DNA from: Xanthomarina arctica
Lineage (GTDB): Bacteria; Bacteroidota; Bacteroidia; Flavobacteriales; Flavobacteriaceae
Length of the DNA stretch: 64,000 bases
NCBI RefSeq assembly: GCF_014638915.1
Contig: NZ_BMFQ01000001.1
Coordinates: 124,001 to 188,000 of the forward strand
Direction: 5' to 3'
How positions within the stretch are numbered: position 1 is the first letter of the stretch; every line of letters starts with the position of its first letter. The notes under the pieces are model-generated. The model made no database searches. It was not told the origin of the DNA and saw nothing but the letters and a program-made list of their open reading frames with translations. Of this stretch, positions 18,163-27,269 are shown piece after piece. Position numbers and translations under genes: made by a program.

Positions 18163-18987
18163 ATGAAATACTACCTACTACTTTTACTTCTTACTACTAG
18201 CCTATTCGCTTTTTCTCAAGAGAATACGATTGAGTTAACAGATGATGAGCTCAATGAAACCTCTGAAAATGCTTCCTTCGATGTCATAGAGAATGTACCA
18301 ATCTATAAAGGATGTGATGAAAACATGGGAAACCAAGCTTTGAAAGAATGTTTTGATGAAAAACTAAAAAAACTCATTGCCAAAAATTTCAATACAAACC
18401 TAGGAGGTGCATTAAATATACCAGATGGAACAATAGTAAAAATTTCTGTGTTTTTTAAAATTTCCACTAACGGTGAAATTATAGATATTAAAGCCAGGGC
18501 GCCATATCCCGAATTAGAAGCAGAAGCCATCCGTGTAACTAATTTAATCCCTAAATTAAAACCTGGTTATCAATTAGGTAAACCCGTAGTTGTGCCATAC
18601 TACGTGCCAATTAAATTTCAAGTATCAAACATAGAAACTAGTGAAAACCAAAAACCACCGATCCATAGAGGGTGTGATGAAATTTTTAATTATCAACTCC
18701 TTGCAGACTGTGCTACTGATAAAGTGAAAGACTATTTAATAGTAAGCATCGATTACGAATTAGCCGACAAACTTTTCCCTTTAGATAAAACAACGCAATT
18801 TAAGGTTAGTTTCAATATTAATAAAAAGGGTAAAGCAGATAATATTACTGTTCAAGCTCATAAAAAAGAAATGGCAGTGGAAGTAATAAATGTATTAAAA
18901 CGCATGCCAAAATTTAAAGAACCGGGTTACAAAAATGGTAAACCTATTGACACAAAAATGAGTTTTTTAGTTACAATCCACCTCTAA
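18163..18987 (+). CDS. periplasmic protein with two TonB-C-terminal-like repeats
   Basis: 274 residues with a signal peptide (YYLLLLLLTTSLFAFSQ). The mature part is an internal duplication: NVPIYKGCDENMGNQALKEC near residue 45 and PPIHRGCDEIFNYQLLADC near residue 165 begin two units of about 115 residues. Each ends with strand patterns (VKISVFFKISTNGEIIDIKA; FKVSFNINKKGKADNITVQA) like the C-terminal domain of energy-transducing TonB. No membrane anchor or proline-rich spacer is present, so it is not a normal TonB. Each unit has a conserved Cys pair. It lies 14 bp after thyA. Function unknown. Confidence 0.75.
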   Translation: MKYYLLLLLLTTSLFAFSQENTIELTDDELNETSENASFDVIENVPIYKGCDENMGNQALKECFDEKLKKLIAKNFNTNLGGALNIPDGTIVKISVFFKISTNGEIIDIKARAPYPELEAEAIRVTNLIPKLKPGYQLGKPVVVPYYVPIKFQVSNIETSENQKPPIHRGCDEIFNYQLLADCATDKVKDYLIVSIDYELADKLFPLDKTTQFKVSFNINKKGKADNITVQAHKKEMAVEVINVLKRMPKFKEPGYKNGKPIDTKMSFLVTIHL

Positions 18988-19030
18988 GTATTGATAGAAA
19001 AAAGCTAACTTTACCTAAACCATTCATATT

Positions 19031-19933
19031 ATGTTCGGAAAGAAAAAAGACATCCCTCAAATAGATAAGGATCAATTAGAATTAATTAAAACAGCTCAAA
19101 AACGCATCAAACAAAAAAGAAGCTTATACATTCATTTTGTACTGTTTCTAATTGGCTCTGTGGCAATTATTGTAGCTAGCCTAGTTTTTGATGTTGGATT
19201 AACAGTTAATCCTTTAGGAGTTAACTGGTTTGTTTATGCCATTCTTGCTTGGCTTTTAATTTTTATGTATCATGCTTTCAATGTTTATTTTACTAATAAA
19301 TTTTTAGGTGAGGTTTGGGAAAAAGAACAACTTAATAAATTAGTTGCCTTACAAAAAGAGCGAATTTCTAAGCTTGAACAACAGGTTGAAAAAGATTATC
19401 CGCTTATTTCAGAAAAAAAAAGTCCAATAATAGCCTCTAAAAAATCCAATATCACTTTAATAGTTGCCGCTGGAGAAAATGAAGCCATTGGAAAAGACAA
19501 CCAACTTATTTGGCATTTAAGTGACGATTTAAAACGTTTTAAAGAACTTACCAATGGGCACCATATTATTATGGGAAGAAAGACTTTTGAAAGTTTTCCC
19601 AAACCATTACCCAATAGAACTCACATTGTTATTTCCAGACAAGCAAATTATCAAGTGCCTTCTGGCGTCATTGTGGTACACAATATAGAAGATGCCTTTG
19701 ATGCCGCAAAATCAGACAAGCAACCTTTTGTAATAGGTGGAGGCGAAATTTACAAGCAAGCCGTGCCATTTGCAGGTAAAATAGAACTAACTAGAGTTCA
19801 TGAGAATTTTGATGCTGACACCTTTTTTCCTAAAATAGACTCAACTATGTGGAAAGAAATCAGCAAAACAAATCATGCTAAAGACGAAAAACACGAATAT
19901 GCCTTTTCGTTTTTAACTTATGAAAGATATTAA
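19031..19933 (+). CDS. folA: 2TM-domain/dihydrofolate reductase fusion
   Basis: 300 residues against about 160 for ordinary DHFR. Residues 1-110 are a 2TM domain: a basic helix, membrane spans near 35-55 and 65-85, then a coiled-coil-like linker (LQKERISKLEQQVEKDY). Residues 138-300 are a complete DHFR (NITLIVAAGENEAIGKDNQL, LIWHLSDDLKRFKELTNGH, IIMGRKTFESFPKPLPNR, FVIGGGEIYKQAV). It reduces dihydrofolate to tetrahydrofolate with NADPH. The two spans would tether the enzyme to the cytoplasmic membrane. The folate link to thyA, two genes upstream, is direct. Confidence 0.92.
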   Translation: MFGKKKDIPQIDKDQLELIKTAQKRIKQKRSLYIHFVLFLIGSVAIIVASLVFDVGLTVNPLGVNWFVYAILAWLLIFMYHAFNVYFTNKFLGEVWEKEQLNKLVALQKERISKLEQQVEKDYPLISEKKSPIIASKKSNITLIVAAGENEAIGKDNQLIWHLSDDLKRFKELTNGHHIIMGRKTFESFPKPLPNRTHIVISRQANYQVPSGVIVVHNIEDAFDAAKSDKQPFVIGGGEIYKQAVPFAGKIELTRVHENFDADTFFPKIDSTMWKEISKTNHAKDEKHEYAFSFLTYERY

Positions 19934-19958
19934 ATCTCTTAGCTAAAACACCCAAAAA

Positions 19959-21233
19959 GTGAAACTAAAACAAAAAAGAAAATTAGTCACTTTTCTAAAT
20001 ATTCTAGATCAGCCTATTCAATTTAATCCGTTTGTTTTTAGTCGGAAATTTATTTTATGGGCCTTACTAGGTCTCATGGGTGGAATTATTGCTAGTCTTT
20101 ATTGGATCGTTTTAGAGTTTTTAACTCATAAATTGGCTTTTTTCGATGGCTGGCAAGTTATTCCAACTATGGCCATTTGTGGTTTGTTAGCTGGTTTAAT
20201 TATTCATTATATTGGAGATCCTGGCGAAATTCATTTAATTGTAAACAATATCAGGTTTAATAAGGGAAAATTAGATCCAAGGAACAATCCGTCCATGATT
20301 TTGTCCTCCCTGCTTTGTATAAGCTCTGGTGGAAGTTTGGGGCCTGAAGCACCTTTGGTTCAAGTTACGGGTTCTACGGGAACTTGGTTAGGGAAATTAT
20401 TTAGATTTAAAGGGGAAGACTTGCGCTCCATGAGTATTGCTGGAATGGCATCTGGATTTACTGCTTTATTTGGAGCACCTTTAGGAGGGAGTTTATTTTC
20501 TCTAGAAATATTGCACCATGAACATGCAGTTGAATATTATAAAGCCATTATTCCTGCATTTGTAGCTAGTAGTTTTAGCTATATTGTCTTCGCGTTTATT
20601 ATTCATATGGGTATTGGACCTATTTGGAATTTACCTTCATATGAAATGATTACAAAATACGATTTCCTTTATGCAGTGGTGTTTGCCATTGTAGCTACCA
20701 TGGTGGGTTGGGGTTTTATATACTGTACAAAGGTGTTTAAAATTTTGTTTAACAGATTAATTACACCTATTTATATTAAAACCTGTATTGGAGGTATTGC
20801 ATTGGGTTTCATTGTTTATTATTTCCCTATTACACGTTATTTTGGGCATCATGAAATAAGCGAGCTCCTAATAGGAGATTTTTCTATTTCCTTTTTAATT
20901 GCCATTTTAATCTTTAAAATTTTAGCTATTTCCATAACCGTAACCTCTGGTTGGAGAGGAGGCTTTATAATCCCATTATTTTTTACTGGAGCCACTTTGG
21001 GTTTAATAATCCATCATTTTATTCCTTCCGTAAGTTTATCCTTAACTGTTGTTAGTTGCATGGCCGCCATAAATGCCTGTGTAACCAGAACCCCCATGAG
21101 TACGACCATTCTATTAGCAACCTTAACTGGCTTCTCCTATTTTATCCCTATTCTCTTTGCTAGTTTGACAGGTTATTTTTTAGCCCCAAAAATCCCCTTC
21201 ATTGCATCGCAAATGAAAGCTTCAAAAGAATAA
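19959..21233 (+). CDS. ClC-family chloride channel or exchanger
   Basis: 424 residues starting from a GTG at 19959. It has the hydrophobic pattern of a ClC transporter without C-terminal CBS domains. The selectivity and gating segment is GGSLGPEAPLVQV, where the gating glutamate of the canonical GxEGP motif is retained as GPEAP. SGWRGGFIIPLFFTGATLGL is the third ion-binding segment. It probably moves chloride or a similar anion. It is 25 bp after the DHFR gene, possibly in the same operon. Confidence 0.88.
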   Translation: MKLKQKRKLVTFLNILDQPIQFNPFVFSRKFILWALLGLMGGIIASLYWIVLEFLTHKLAFFDGWQVIPTMAICGLLAGLIIHYIGDPGEIHLIVNNIRFNKGKLDPRNNPSMILSSLLCISSGGSLGPEAPLVQVTGSTGTWLGKLFRFKGEDLRSMSIAGMASGFTALFGAPLGGSLFSLEILHHEHAVEYYKAIIPAFVASSFSYIVFAFIIHMGIGPIWNLPSYEMITKYDFLYAVVFAIVATMVGWGFIYCTKVFKILFNRLITPIYIKTCIGGIALGFIVYYFPITRYFGHHEISELLIGDFSISFLIAILIFKILAISITVTSGWRGGFIIPLFFTGATLGLIIHHFIPSVSLSLTVVSCMAAINACVTRTPMSTTILLATLTGFSYFIPILFASLTGYFLAPKIPFIASQMKASKE

Positions 21234-21330
21234 ATCATTCTTAGTCCTAGAGTTTTGAATTTATAATTACTAACATTTTTTCGTTGTAATTGATTACATT
21301 GGCCAAATCAGAACCCCTAATCTGCAACAA

Positions 21331-22383
21331 ATGAAAACGAATTATCTAAAACTAAATTTCATGGTATTGCTTCTAGCAATCATGATGGTTTCTTGCCAAT
21401 CGATGAATAATTTAACCATGAGTGTCACAGAACCTGCTCCTGTTTACATCCCATCTACCATTAAAAATATCGGTCTTTTAAACCGAAGCTTAGCGTCAAA
21501 CAAGAACAAACCTTTAGATGATATTGACAAAATACTTTCAATGGAAGGTAAGAATCTCGATATGGATGGTGCTAAATATACCATTCAAGGAGCTAAAGAC
21601 GCGTTTGAAAAAGACGAGCAATTTAATAGTATTAAAATGGTTTCTTCGGATAAAATAGAAAATCCAGGTATGGGTATTTTCCCAAGTGCTTTGCCTTGGG
21701 AAACCATTAATAACTTATGTCAAGAAAATAATCTGGATGCTATTGTTACCTTATCTTTTTATGATACTGATGCAAATGTATCTTACAAAACAAGAACCGT
21801 AGAACAGCTTAATCTATTAGGCATTAAAATTCCTATGATAGAACACGAGGCAACTATTTCCACCAATATAAAAGCAGGTTTTAGAATTTATGATAATTTA
21901 AACAAAGTTATTTTAGATGAAATTGTTACAAACCAATGGATAACGTCTGTTGGCAAAGGCATCAATCCTTTAAAAGCAATAGGGGCAATCAATGGAAGAA
22001 AAGAACTATTATTACAAACGAGTACCAAAATAGGTGAGGATTATGTTTCACGAACTTATCCTTTTAAAATCCGAGTAACCAGAGAGTACTATGTAAAAGG
22101 CACAGAAAATTTTGAAATAGCAAAACGTCGTGCACAAACTGGCGATTGGGATGGAGCTGCTGAATTATGGGAAAAAGAAGTCCATAATCCTAAAGGCAAA
22201 ATAGCTAGTCGCGCATGCTATAATATGGCAATTATTAATGAAATTAATGGCGATTTAGAAGCCGCTATGACTTGGGCTTCAAAAGCATATACAGATTACG
22301 AAGATAAAAATGCCTTACGTTATCTTAATATTTTAAAAAATAGACAAAACCAAAATTTACAGTTGCAAGAACAAGCAAAATGA
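21331..22383 (+). CDS. DUF6340 family lipoprotein with TPR-like C-terminus
   Basis: 350 residues. The signal ends in a lipobox (LLLAIMMVSCQSMNN), so it should be a lipoprotein. The main domain (PSTIKNIGLLNRSLASNKNK onward) matches the DUF6340 pattern of Bacteroidota. The last 80 or so residues look like one or two TPR helical pairs (RRAQTGDWDGAAELWEKEVH; INGDLEAAMTWASKAYTDYE). Role unknown; the TPRs suggest protein-protein contact in the envelope. Confidence 0.75.
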   Translation: MKTNYLKLNFMVLLLAIMMVSCQSMNNLTMSVTEPAPVYIPSTIKNIGLLNRSLASNKNKPLDDIDKILSMEGKNLDMDGAKYTIQGAKDAFEKDEQFNSIKMVSSDKIENPGMGIFPSALPWETINNLCQENNLDAIVTLSFYDTDANVSYKTRTVEQLNLLGIKIPMIEHEATISTNIKAGFRIYDNLNKVILDEIVTNQWITSVGKGINPLKAIGAINGRKELLLQTSTKIGEDYVSRTYPFKIRVTREYYVKGTENFEIAKRRAQTGDWDGAAELWEKEVHNPKGKIASRACYNMAIINEINGDLEAAMTWASKAYTDYEDKNALRYLNILKNRQNQNLQLQEQAK

Positions 22384-22696
22384 TTACTTGTGTTAAATTA
22401 GGGATTTTTAAATGTCCAATTAGGTGTTAATCCAAGTAAAGAATAAATTCTGAATTTTCTTTAAATAAAATCCGCTAAAACCAAGGCATATTTAGAGCAA
22501 AACCTTTGCATTAAAGTACTTCGTAAATCTTTTGAAATGCATAAACCTCATGTCTCATTCTTCATTCAGGCAACCTTTTTCCTAAATTTTACGTCTATTT
22601 ATATAAGTAACTCCTTACAAAATAAAACAACTAACTTGTAACACCTATCATTTTAAGGCGTCTAATTTTTAACTAACCAATTAAACCACATTTTTC
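22384..22696. other. intergenic region, no gene seen
   Basis: 313 bp of AT-rich sequence between the DUF6340 gene and the ABC transporter genes. It should hold the ABC promoter, but no clean TTG/TAnnTTTG pair, hairpin or repeat was found. Confidence 0.4.
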
Positions 22697-23581
22697 ATGA
22701 GTACACTAAAAATCAACAATTTATCAAAAACCTATGCTAACGGTGTAAAAGCATTAGATAATGTAAGTCTAGAATTAGAAAATGGCATGTTTGGTCTTTT
22801 AGGTCCCAATGGTGCTGGTAAATCCTCTTTTATGCGAACGCTTGCAACCTTACAAGAAGCAGATTCAGGAACAGCAACTTTAGATGATATTGATATTTTA
22901 AATAATCCTGCCGAACTACGTAAAGTATTAGGTTACTTGCCCCAAGAATTTGGTGTGTATCCTAGAATTACTGCCGAACAATTACTAAACCATTTAGCTA
23001 TTTTAAAAGGAATTACCAATGCCAAAGAACGTAAAGAATTAGTAAACTATTTACTAGATAAAGTGAACCTTTATGAAAAGCGTAACAAATCTGTTAAAGG
23101 GTTTTCCGGTGGTATGAAACAACGTGTTGGTATTGCACAAGCATTGATAGGAAATCCGAAATTGATTATTGTAGATGAACCTACTGCAGGTTTAGATCCT
23201 GGTGAACGAAATCGATTTTATAATTTATTAGCAGATGTTGGTAAGGATGTGATTGTAATTCTTTCAACACATATTGTTGACGATGTTAGAGAATTATGTA
23301 CCAAAATGGCGATTATGAATTTGGGCGAAATTGTTTATCAAGGTTCGCCACAAGCTGCTATTGACGAATTAAGTTCTAAAGTTTTTCAGAAAATAGTGAG
23401 TCGCGAGCAACTTGAAAATTATGCAAACGACTATAAAATTATCTCGAATAAAATGGTAGGTGGACAACCGTTGATCCATGTTTTTAGTGAAGAGCATCCA
23501 CAAAATGGATTTGAACAAGTATCTCCTAATCTGGAGGATGTTTTCTTTTCTAAAATCAACACTTCAAACGTACTTGTTTAA
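22697..23581 (+). CDS. ABC transporter ATP-binding protein
   Basis: 294 residues. Walker A GLLGPNGAGKSS near residue 34, signature GFSGGMKQRVGIAQAL, Walker B LIIVDEPTAGLDPGERN and the switch His in STHIVDDVRELC are all intact. Q-loop YLPQEFGVYP. It provides ATP hydrolysis for the permease encoded 21 bp downstream. The roughly 70-residue tail after the switch region is typical of exporter-type subunits. Confidence 0.95.
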   Translation: MSTLKINNLSKTYANGVKALDNVSLELENGMFGLLGPNGAGKSSFMRTLATLQEADSGTATLDDIDILNNPAELRKVLGYLPQEFGVYPRITAEQLLNHLAILKGITNAKERKELVNYLLDKVNLYEKRNKSVKGFSGGMKQRVGIAQALIGNPKLIIVDEPTAGLDPGERNRFYNLLADVGKDVIVILSTHIVDDVRELCTKMAIMNLGEIVYQGSPQAAIDELSSKVFQKIVSREQLENYANDYKIISNKMVGGQPLIHVFSEEHPQNGFEQVSPNLEDVFFSKINTSNVLV

Positions 23582-23602
23582 TTCTAACCAACCATTTTAA
23601 TC

Positions 23603-26600
23603 ATGTTTAAAACATTCTTTTTATCAGAATTAAAATATACGCTTAAACAGCCAATGGTGTATATTTTTATCTTCATATTGGCATTATTGGAATTTTTCGC
23701 TACAGTAAGCGATAATGTTACAGTTGGAGGAGCTATTGGCAATGTCTATCGCAATTCGCCATATACCATTACACTTCACATTACCATATTTTGTATTTTC
23801 AGTCTTTTAATGGCTGCTGCATTTTTTAATAATGCCGCTTTACGAGACCACAATAATGAATTTAACGAAATTTTATTTACAACTCCTTTAAGCAAGCCAG
23901 GATATTTCTTTGGACGCTTTTTTGGTGCTTTAATCGTTTCTACTCTACCTCTTTTAGGTGTTTTTATAGGTGTGCTTTTTGGTACTTATATGAATTCAAT
24001 TTTCGGATGGATAGACTCAGAACGTTTTGGAGATTTTTATATCGAAACGTTCATTAATAATTATTTTTTATTCATTTTGCCAAATATGTTTTTAGCAGGA
24101 ACTGTAATTTTTGCCATGGCAAATAAATGGAAAAGTACCGTTATTTCATTTGTTGGGGCTTTAGTAATTATTGTAGCTTATATCGTTTCAGGATCTCTAA
24201 TGTCTGATGTAGATAACGAAAGCATAGCCGCACTTTCTGATGTTTTCGGAATTAACACCTATGCTATAGAAACTAAGTATTTCACACCTATTGAAAAGAA
24301 TACGATTAGTCCAGGATTTTCTGGAGTGTTATTCTGGAATCGTTTAATTTGGACAGCAGTTGGCATAGTTATTTTAATGCTATCATACTTTAGCTTTTCA
24401 TTTAAAACAAAGAATAAGAAAGTTAAAAAACAAAAAGCTAGCAAAATTACTAATGAAACTACTTTTACCCTTCCTAAATTAAACCCTACCTATGGCGCTT
24501 CAACAAACTGGGTACAATTTAAAAGTTTTTTCTACACCAACTTTTTGAGTATTGTAAAAAGTGTGACTTTCAAAATATTGTTTTTATTTTGTATCATCAT
24601 TTTGGTCGCAGATTTAAGTGGTGGCTTTGAGTATTTTGGTTTGCAATCCTACCCACTTACCTACAAATTAATGGATTCCATTAATAATAATACCAATATT
24701 TTCACCATCATTATTCTTATCTTTTTTAGTGGTGAATTAATCTGGAGAGATAGAGATTATAAAATTAATGAAGTGGTAGATGCCACAGCACACACGTCTT
24801 TTATCTCGTTATCTGCTAAAGCATTATCATTAGTTTGTATTACAACCATTTTAAATTTATTCTTTATATTAATAGGTGTTATTTACCAATTACTTCACGG
24901 ATTTACACGACTAGAATTAGATATTTACTTATTAGATTTCTTATATAAAAACCTACCACTATACATGGTCTATGGTGGTATCATGATTACCATTCAGGTA
25001 TTGTCTAGCAACAAATATATTGGCTATTTTATCTCCGTTTTAGTATTGTTAGTTTGGGATATTATCCTGAGTATTTTAGATGTAAGTAGTAATATGTTAA
25101 GTATAGCTGGTGGCGCTTCTATTATGTATTCGGATATGAATGCTTTTGGACCAGGCTTAACTAGCAAATTATGGTTTAATCTATACTGGATTTTAATTGC
25201 TGTTTTAGGATTATTAATTGCTGGAGCTCTATGGAATAGAGGTTCTAAAAGTTCTATATGGAGTCGTATTCAAACAGCTAAAAAGGAAGTTCCAAAAAGT
25301 TATCGTGGATTTATAGCCCTAACTTTTATTATCTGGCTAGGCGTTGCTAGTTTTGTGTATTATAATACCCAGATTCTAAATCCCTATCGTTCTAGCGACA
25401 CCACAGAGCAATTGATGGCAGATTTTGAAAAGAAGTACAACAAATACAAAAATGTGGTGCATCCAAAAGTAATAGATGCTAAATATTACATCGATATTTT
25501 TCCTAATAAAAGAGATATTTACGTTAAAGCAGATCTAACTTTAACTAATGAATCCAATCATGCCATTGACTCCCTTCACTTTTTTAATAATGAAGGTTGG
25601 GATACGAAACTAAATATTCCAAATGCAAAACCCGTTTACAAAGACACAACCTACCTATATACTATTTACAAATTAAGTCCAGCTTTACAACCAGGTGATA
25701 CAATCGTCATGAAAGTTGACAATAAATACATCACTAAAGGCTTTGAAAATGGCATGGGGCAAACCATGATTGTTAAAAATGGAACCTTCTTTAATAATGG
25801 AGAGGTTTTACCAACCATGGGTTATAATGAAAGTTATGAGCTTAGTGACAAGAACACAAGAAAAAAATATGGCCTAGAACCTAAGGAACGCACACCAAAA
25901 TTAACAGCAGAATTAAGCGATCTTCATAACCGTAATTATCTCACTAACGGTCAATCCGATTTTATAAATGTCGAAACGTTTATTTCTACAGTAAAAGAGC
26001 AAACAGCTATTGCACCAGGCTCTTTAATTAAAAAGTGGGAAGAGAATAGCAGGAATTATTACCATTATAAAACAGATACACCTTCGTTAAATTTCTATTC
26101 TTTTATGTCTGCAGATTATCAAATTAAAAAGAGAAAATGGAAGGATATTGACATCGAAGTGTATTACGATGAAAAACATCCCGAAAATGTAGATATGATG
26201 CTTGATGCTGTAGAACGTTCTTTAGCTTATTATACCGAAAATTTCGGACCCTATTTTCATAAGCAATGCCGTATTATAGAGTTTCCACGTTATGCTTCTT
26301 TTGCACAAGCCTTTCCAGGAACTATGCCGTATTCTGAAGCGATTGGTTTTGTTGTTAATCTTGAAGATGAAACCGAAAATAATGTTGTAGATGCTGTTAT
26401 AGCTCACGAAATGGGTCACCAATGGTGGGCTCATCAAGTTATTGGCGCAAACATGCAAGGAGGAACCATGATGAGTGAAGCTTTTTCTGAATACTCTTCT
26501 CTAATGACATTAAAGGGGATTACTAAGAACCCAATGAAAATGAGAGAGTTTCTTAAGTACAATCACGATCGCTATTTAAGAGGTCGAAGTACAGAAACCG

Positions 26601-27184
26601 AAAAAGAATTACCATTATACCAAGTGGAAAATCAAGGATATATTCATTACGGAAAAGGAAGTGTCATTTTGTATGCGCTTCAAGATTATATAGGTGAAGA
26701 AAACGTGAATTTAGCCATGAAAAACTTCTTGGAAGAATACCGATATAAAAAACCACCTTACCCAACATCCCTAGATTTTATTAGACATTTAGAACCACAA
26801 GTGCCTGATTCTTTACAATACTTAGTTACAGATTGGTTTAAGGAAATCACACTTTATGACAATCGCTTAAAAGAAGCGAATTATAAAATACTAGACAACG
26901 GAAAGTACGAAGTAACCTTAGAAATTGAAAGTTCTAAAATTAAATCGGACAGTCTTGGTGTAGAAACCATAACGCCAATTAACGATTGGATTGATATTGG
27001 TTTCTTTATGGATACTGATGAAGAAAAATTATACCATCAAAAACGTGTGAAATTTAACAAACAAGAAACGTTCATAACGGTTCAATTAGATTCTCTGCCA
27101 GTTAAAGCGGCTATTGACCCAAGACATATTTTAATAGATCGTGTTTATAGCGATAATATTAAAAGTTTAAGTTTAAAAGAATAG
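23603..27184 (+). CDS. ABC permease fused to an M1-family metallopeptidase
   Basis: 1193 residues. The first 570 or so form an ABC-2-like permease with about twelve spans in two blocks. From about residue 600 a periplasmic M1 aminopeptidase-type region follows, with the zinc motif HEMGHQWW (His935, Glu936, His939) and the third ligand in MSEAFSEY (Glu959). This is a known Bacteroidota architecture, and the ATPase gene lies directly upstream. The spacing from the second His to the ligand Glu is 19 residues, not the 18 of classical M1 enzymes, and no GAMEN exopeptidase motif was seen, so the peptidase specificity is uncertain. Confidence 0.92.
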   Translation: MFKTFFLSELKYTLKQPMVYIFIFILALLEFFATVSDNVTVGGAIGNVYRNSPYTITLHITIFCIFSLLMAAAFFNNAALRDHNNEFNEILFTTPLSKPGYFFGRFFGALIVSTLPLLGVFIGVLFGTYMNSIFGWIDSERFGDFYIETFINNYFLFILPNMFLAGTVIFAMANKWKSTVISFVGALVIIVAYIVSGSLMSDVDNESIAALSDVFGINTYAIETKYFTPIEKNTISPGFSGVLFWNRLIWTAVGIVILMLSYFSFSFKTKNKKVKKQKASKITNETTFTLPKLNPTYGASTNWVQFKSFFYTNFLSIVKSVTFKILFLFCIIILVADLSGGFEYFGLQSYPLTYKLMDSINNNTNIFTIIILIFFSGELIWRDRDYKINEVVDATAHTSFISLSAKALSLVCITTILNLFFILIGVIYQLLHGFTRLELDIYLLDFLYKNLPLYMVYGGIMITIQVLSSNKYIGYFISVLVLLVWDIILSILDVSSNMLSIAGGASIMYSDMNAFGPGLTSKLWFNLYWILIAVLGLLIAGALWNRGSKSSIWSRIQTAKKEVPKSYRGFIALTFIIWLGVASFVYYNTQILNPYRSSDTTEQLMADFEKKYNKYKNVVHPKVIDAKYYIDIFPNKRDIYVKADLTLTNESNHAIDSLHFFNNEGWDTKLNIPNAKPVYKDTTYLYTIYKLSPALQPGDTIVMKVDNKYITKGFENGMGQTMIVKNGTFFNNGEVLPTMGYNESYELSDKNTRKKYGLEPKERTPKLTAELSDLHNRNYLTNGQSDFINVETFISTVKEQTAIAPGSLIKKWEENSRNYYHYKTDTPSLNFYSFMSADYQIKKRKWKDIDIEVYYDEKHPENVDMMLDAVERSLAYYTENFGPYFHKQCRIIEFPRYASFAQAFPGTMPYSEAIGFVVNLEDETENNVVDAVIAHEMGHQWWAHQVIGANMQGGTMMSEAFSEYSSLMTLKGITKNPMKMREFLKYNHDRYLRGRSTETEKELPLYQVENQGYIHYGKGSVILYALQDYIGEENVNLAMKNFLEEYRYKKPPYPTSLDFIRHLEPQVPDSLQYLVTDWFKEITLYDNRLKEANYKILDNGKYEVTLEIESSKIKSDSLGVETITPINDWIDIGFFMDTDEEKLYHQKRVKFNKQETFITVQLDSLPVKAAIDPRHILIDRVYSDNIKSLSLKE

Positions 27185-27202
27185 CATTTTTTAGACAAAT
27201 TC

Positions 27203-27243
27203 AAAACACCCTTAACCATGATTCTGGTTTAGGGTGTTTTTTT
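27203..27243 (+). terminator. terminator after the ABC/M1 fusion gene
   Basis: Arms AAAACACCCTTAACC (27203-27217) and GGTTTAGGGTGTTTT (27226-27240) pair at 14 of 15 positions around an 8-nt loop and continue into a T run. Confidence 0.85.
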
Positions 27244-27269
27244 ATTTTAATATTCCTTAATTTTGCCTC

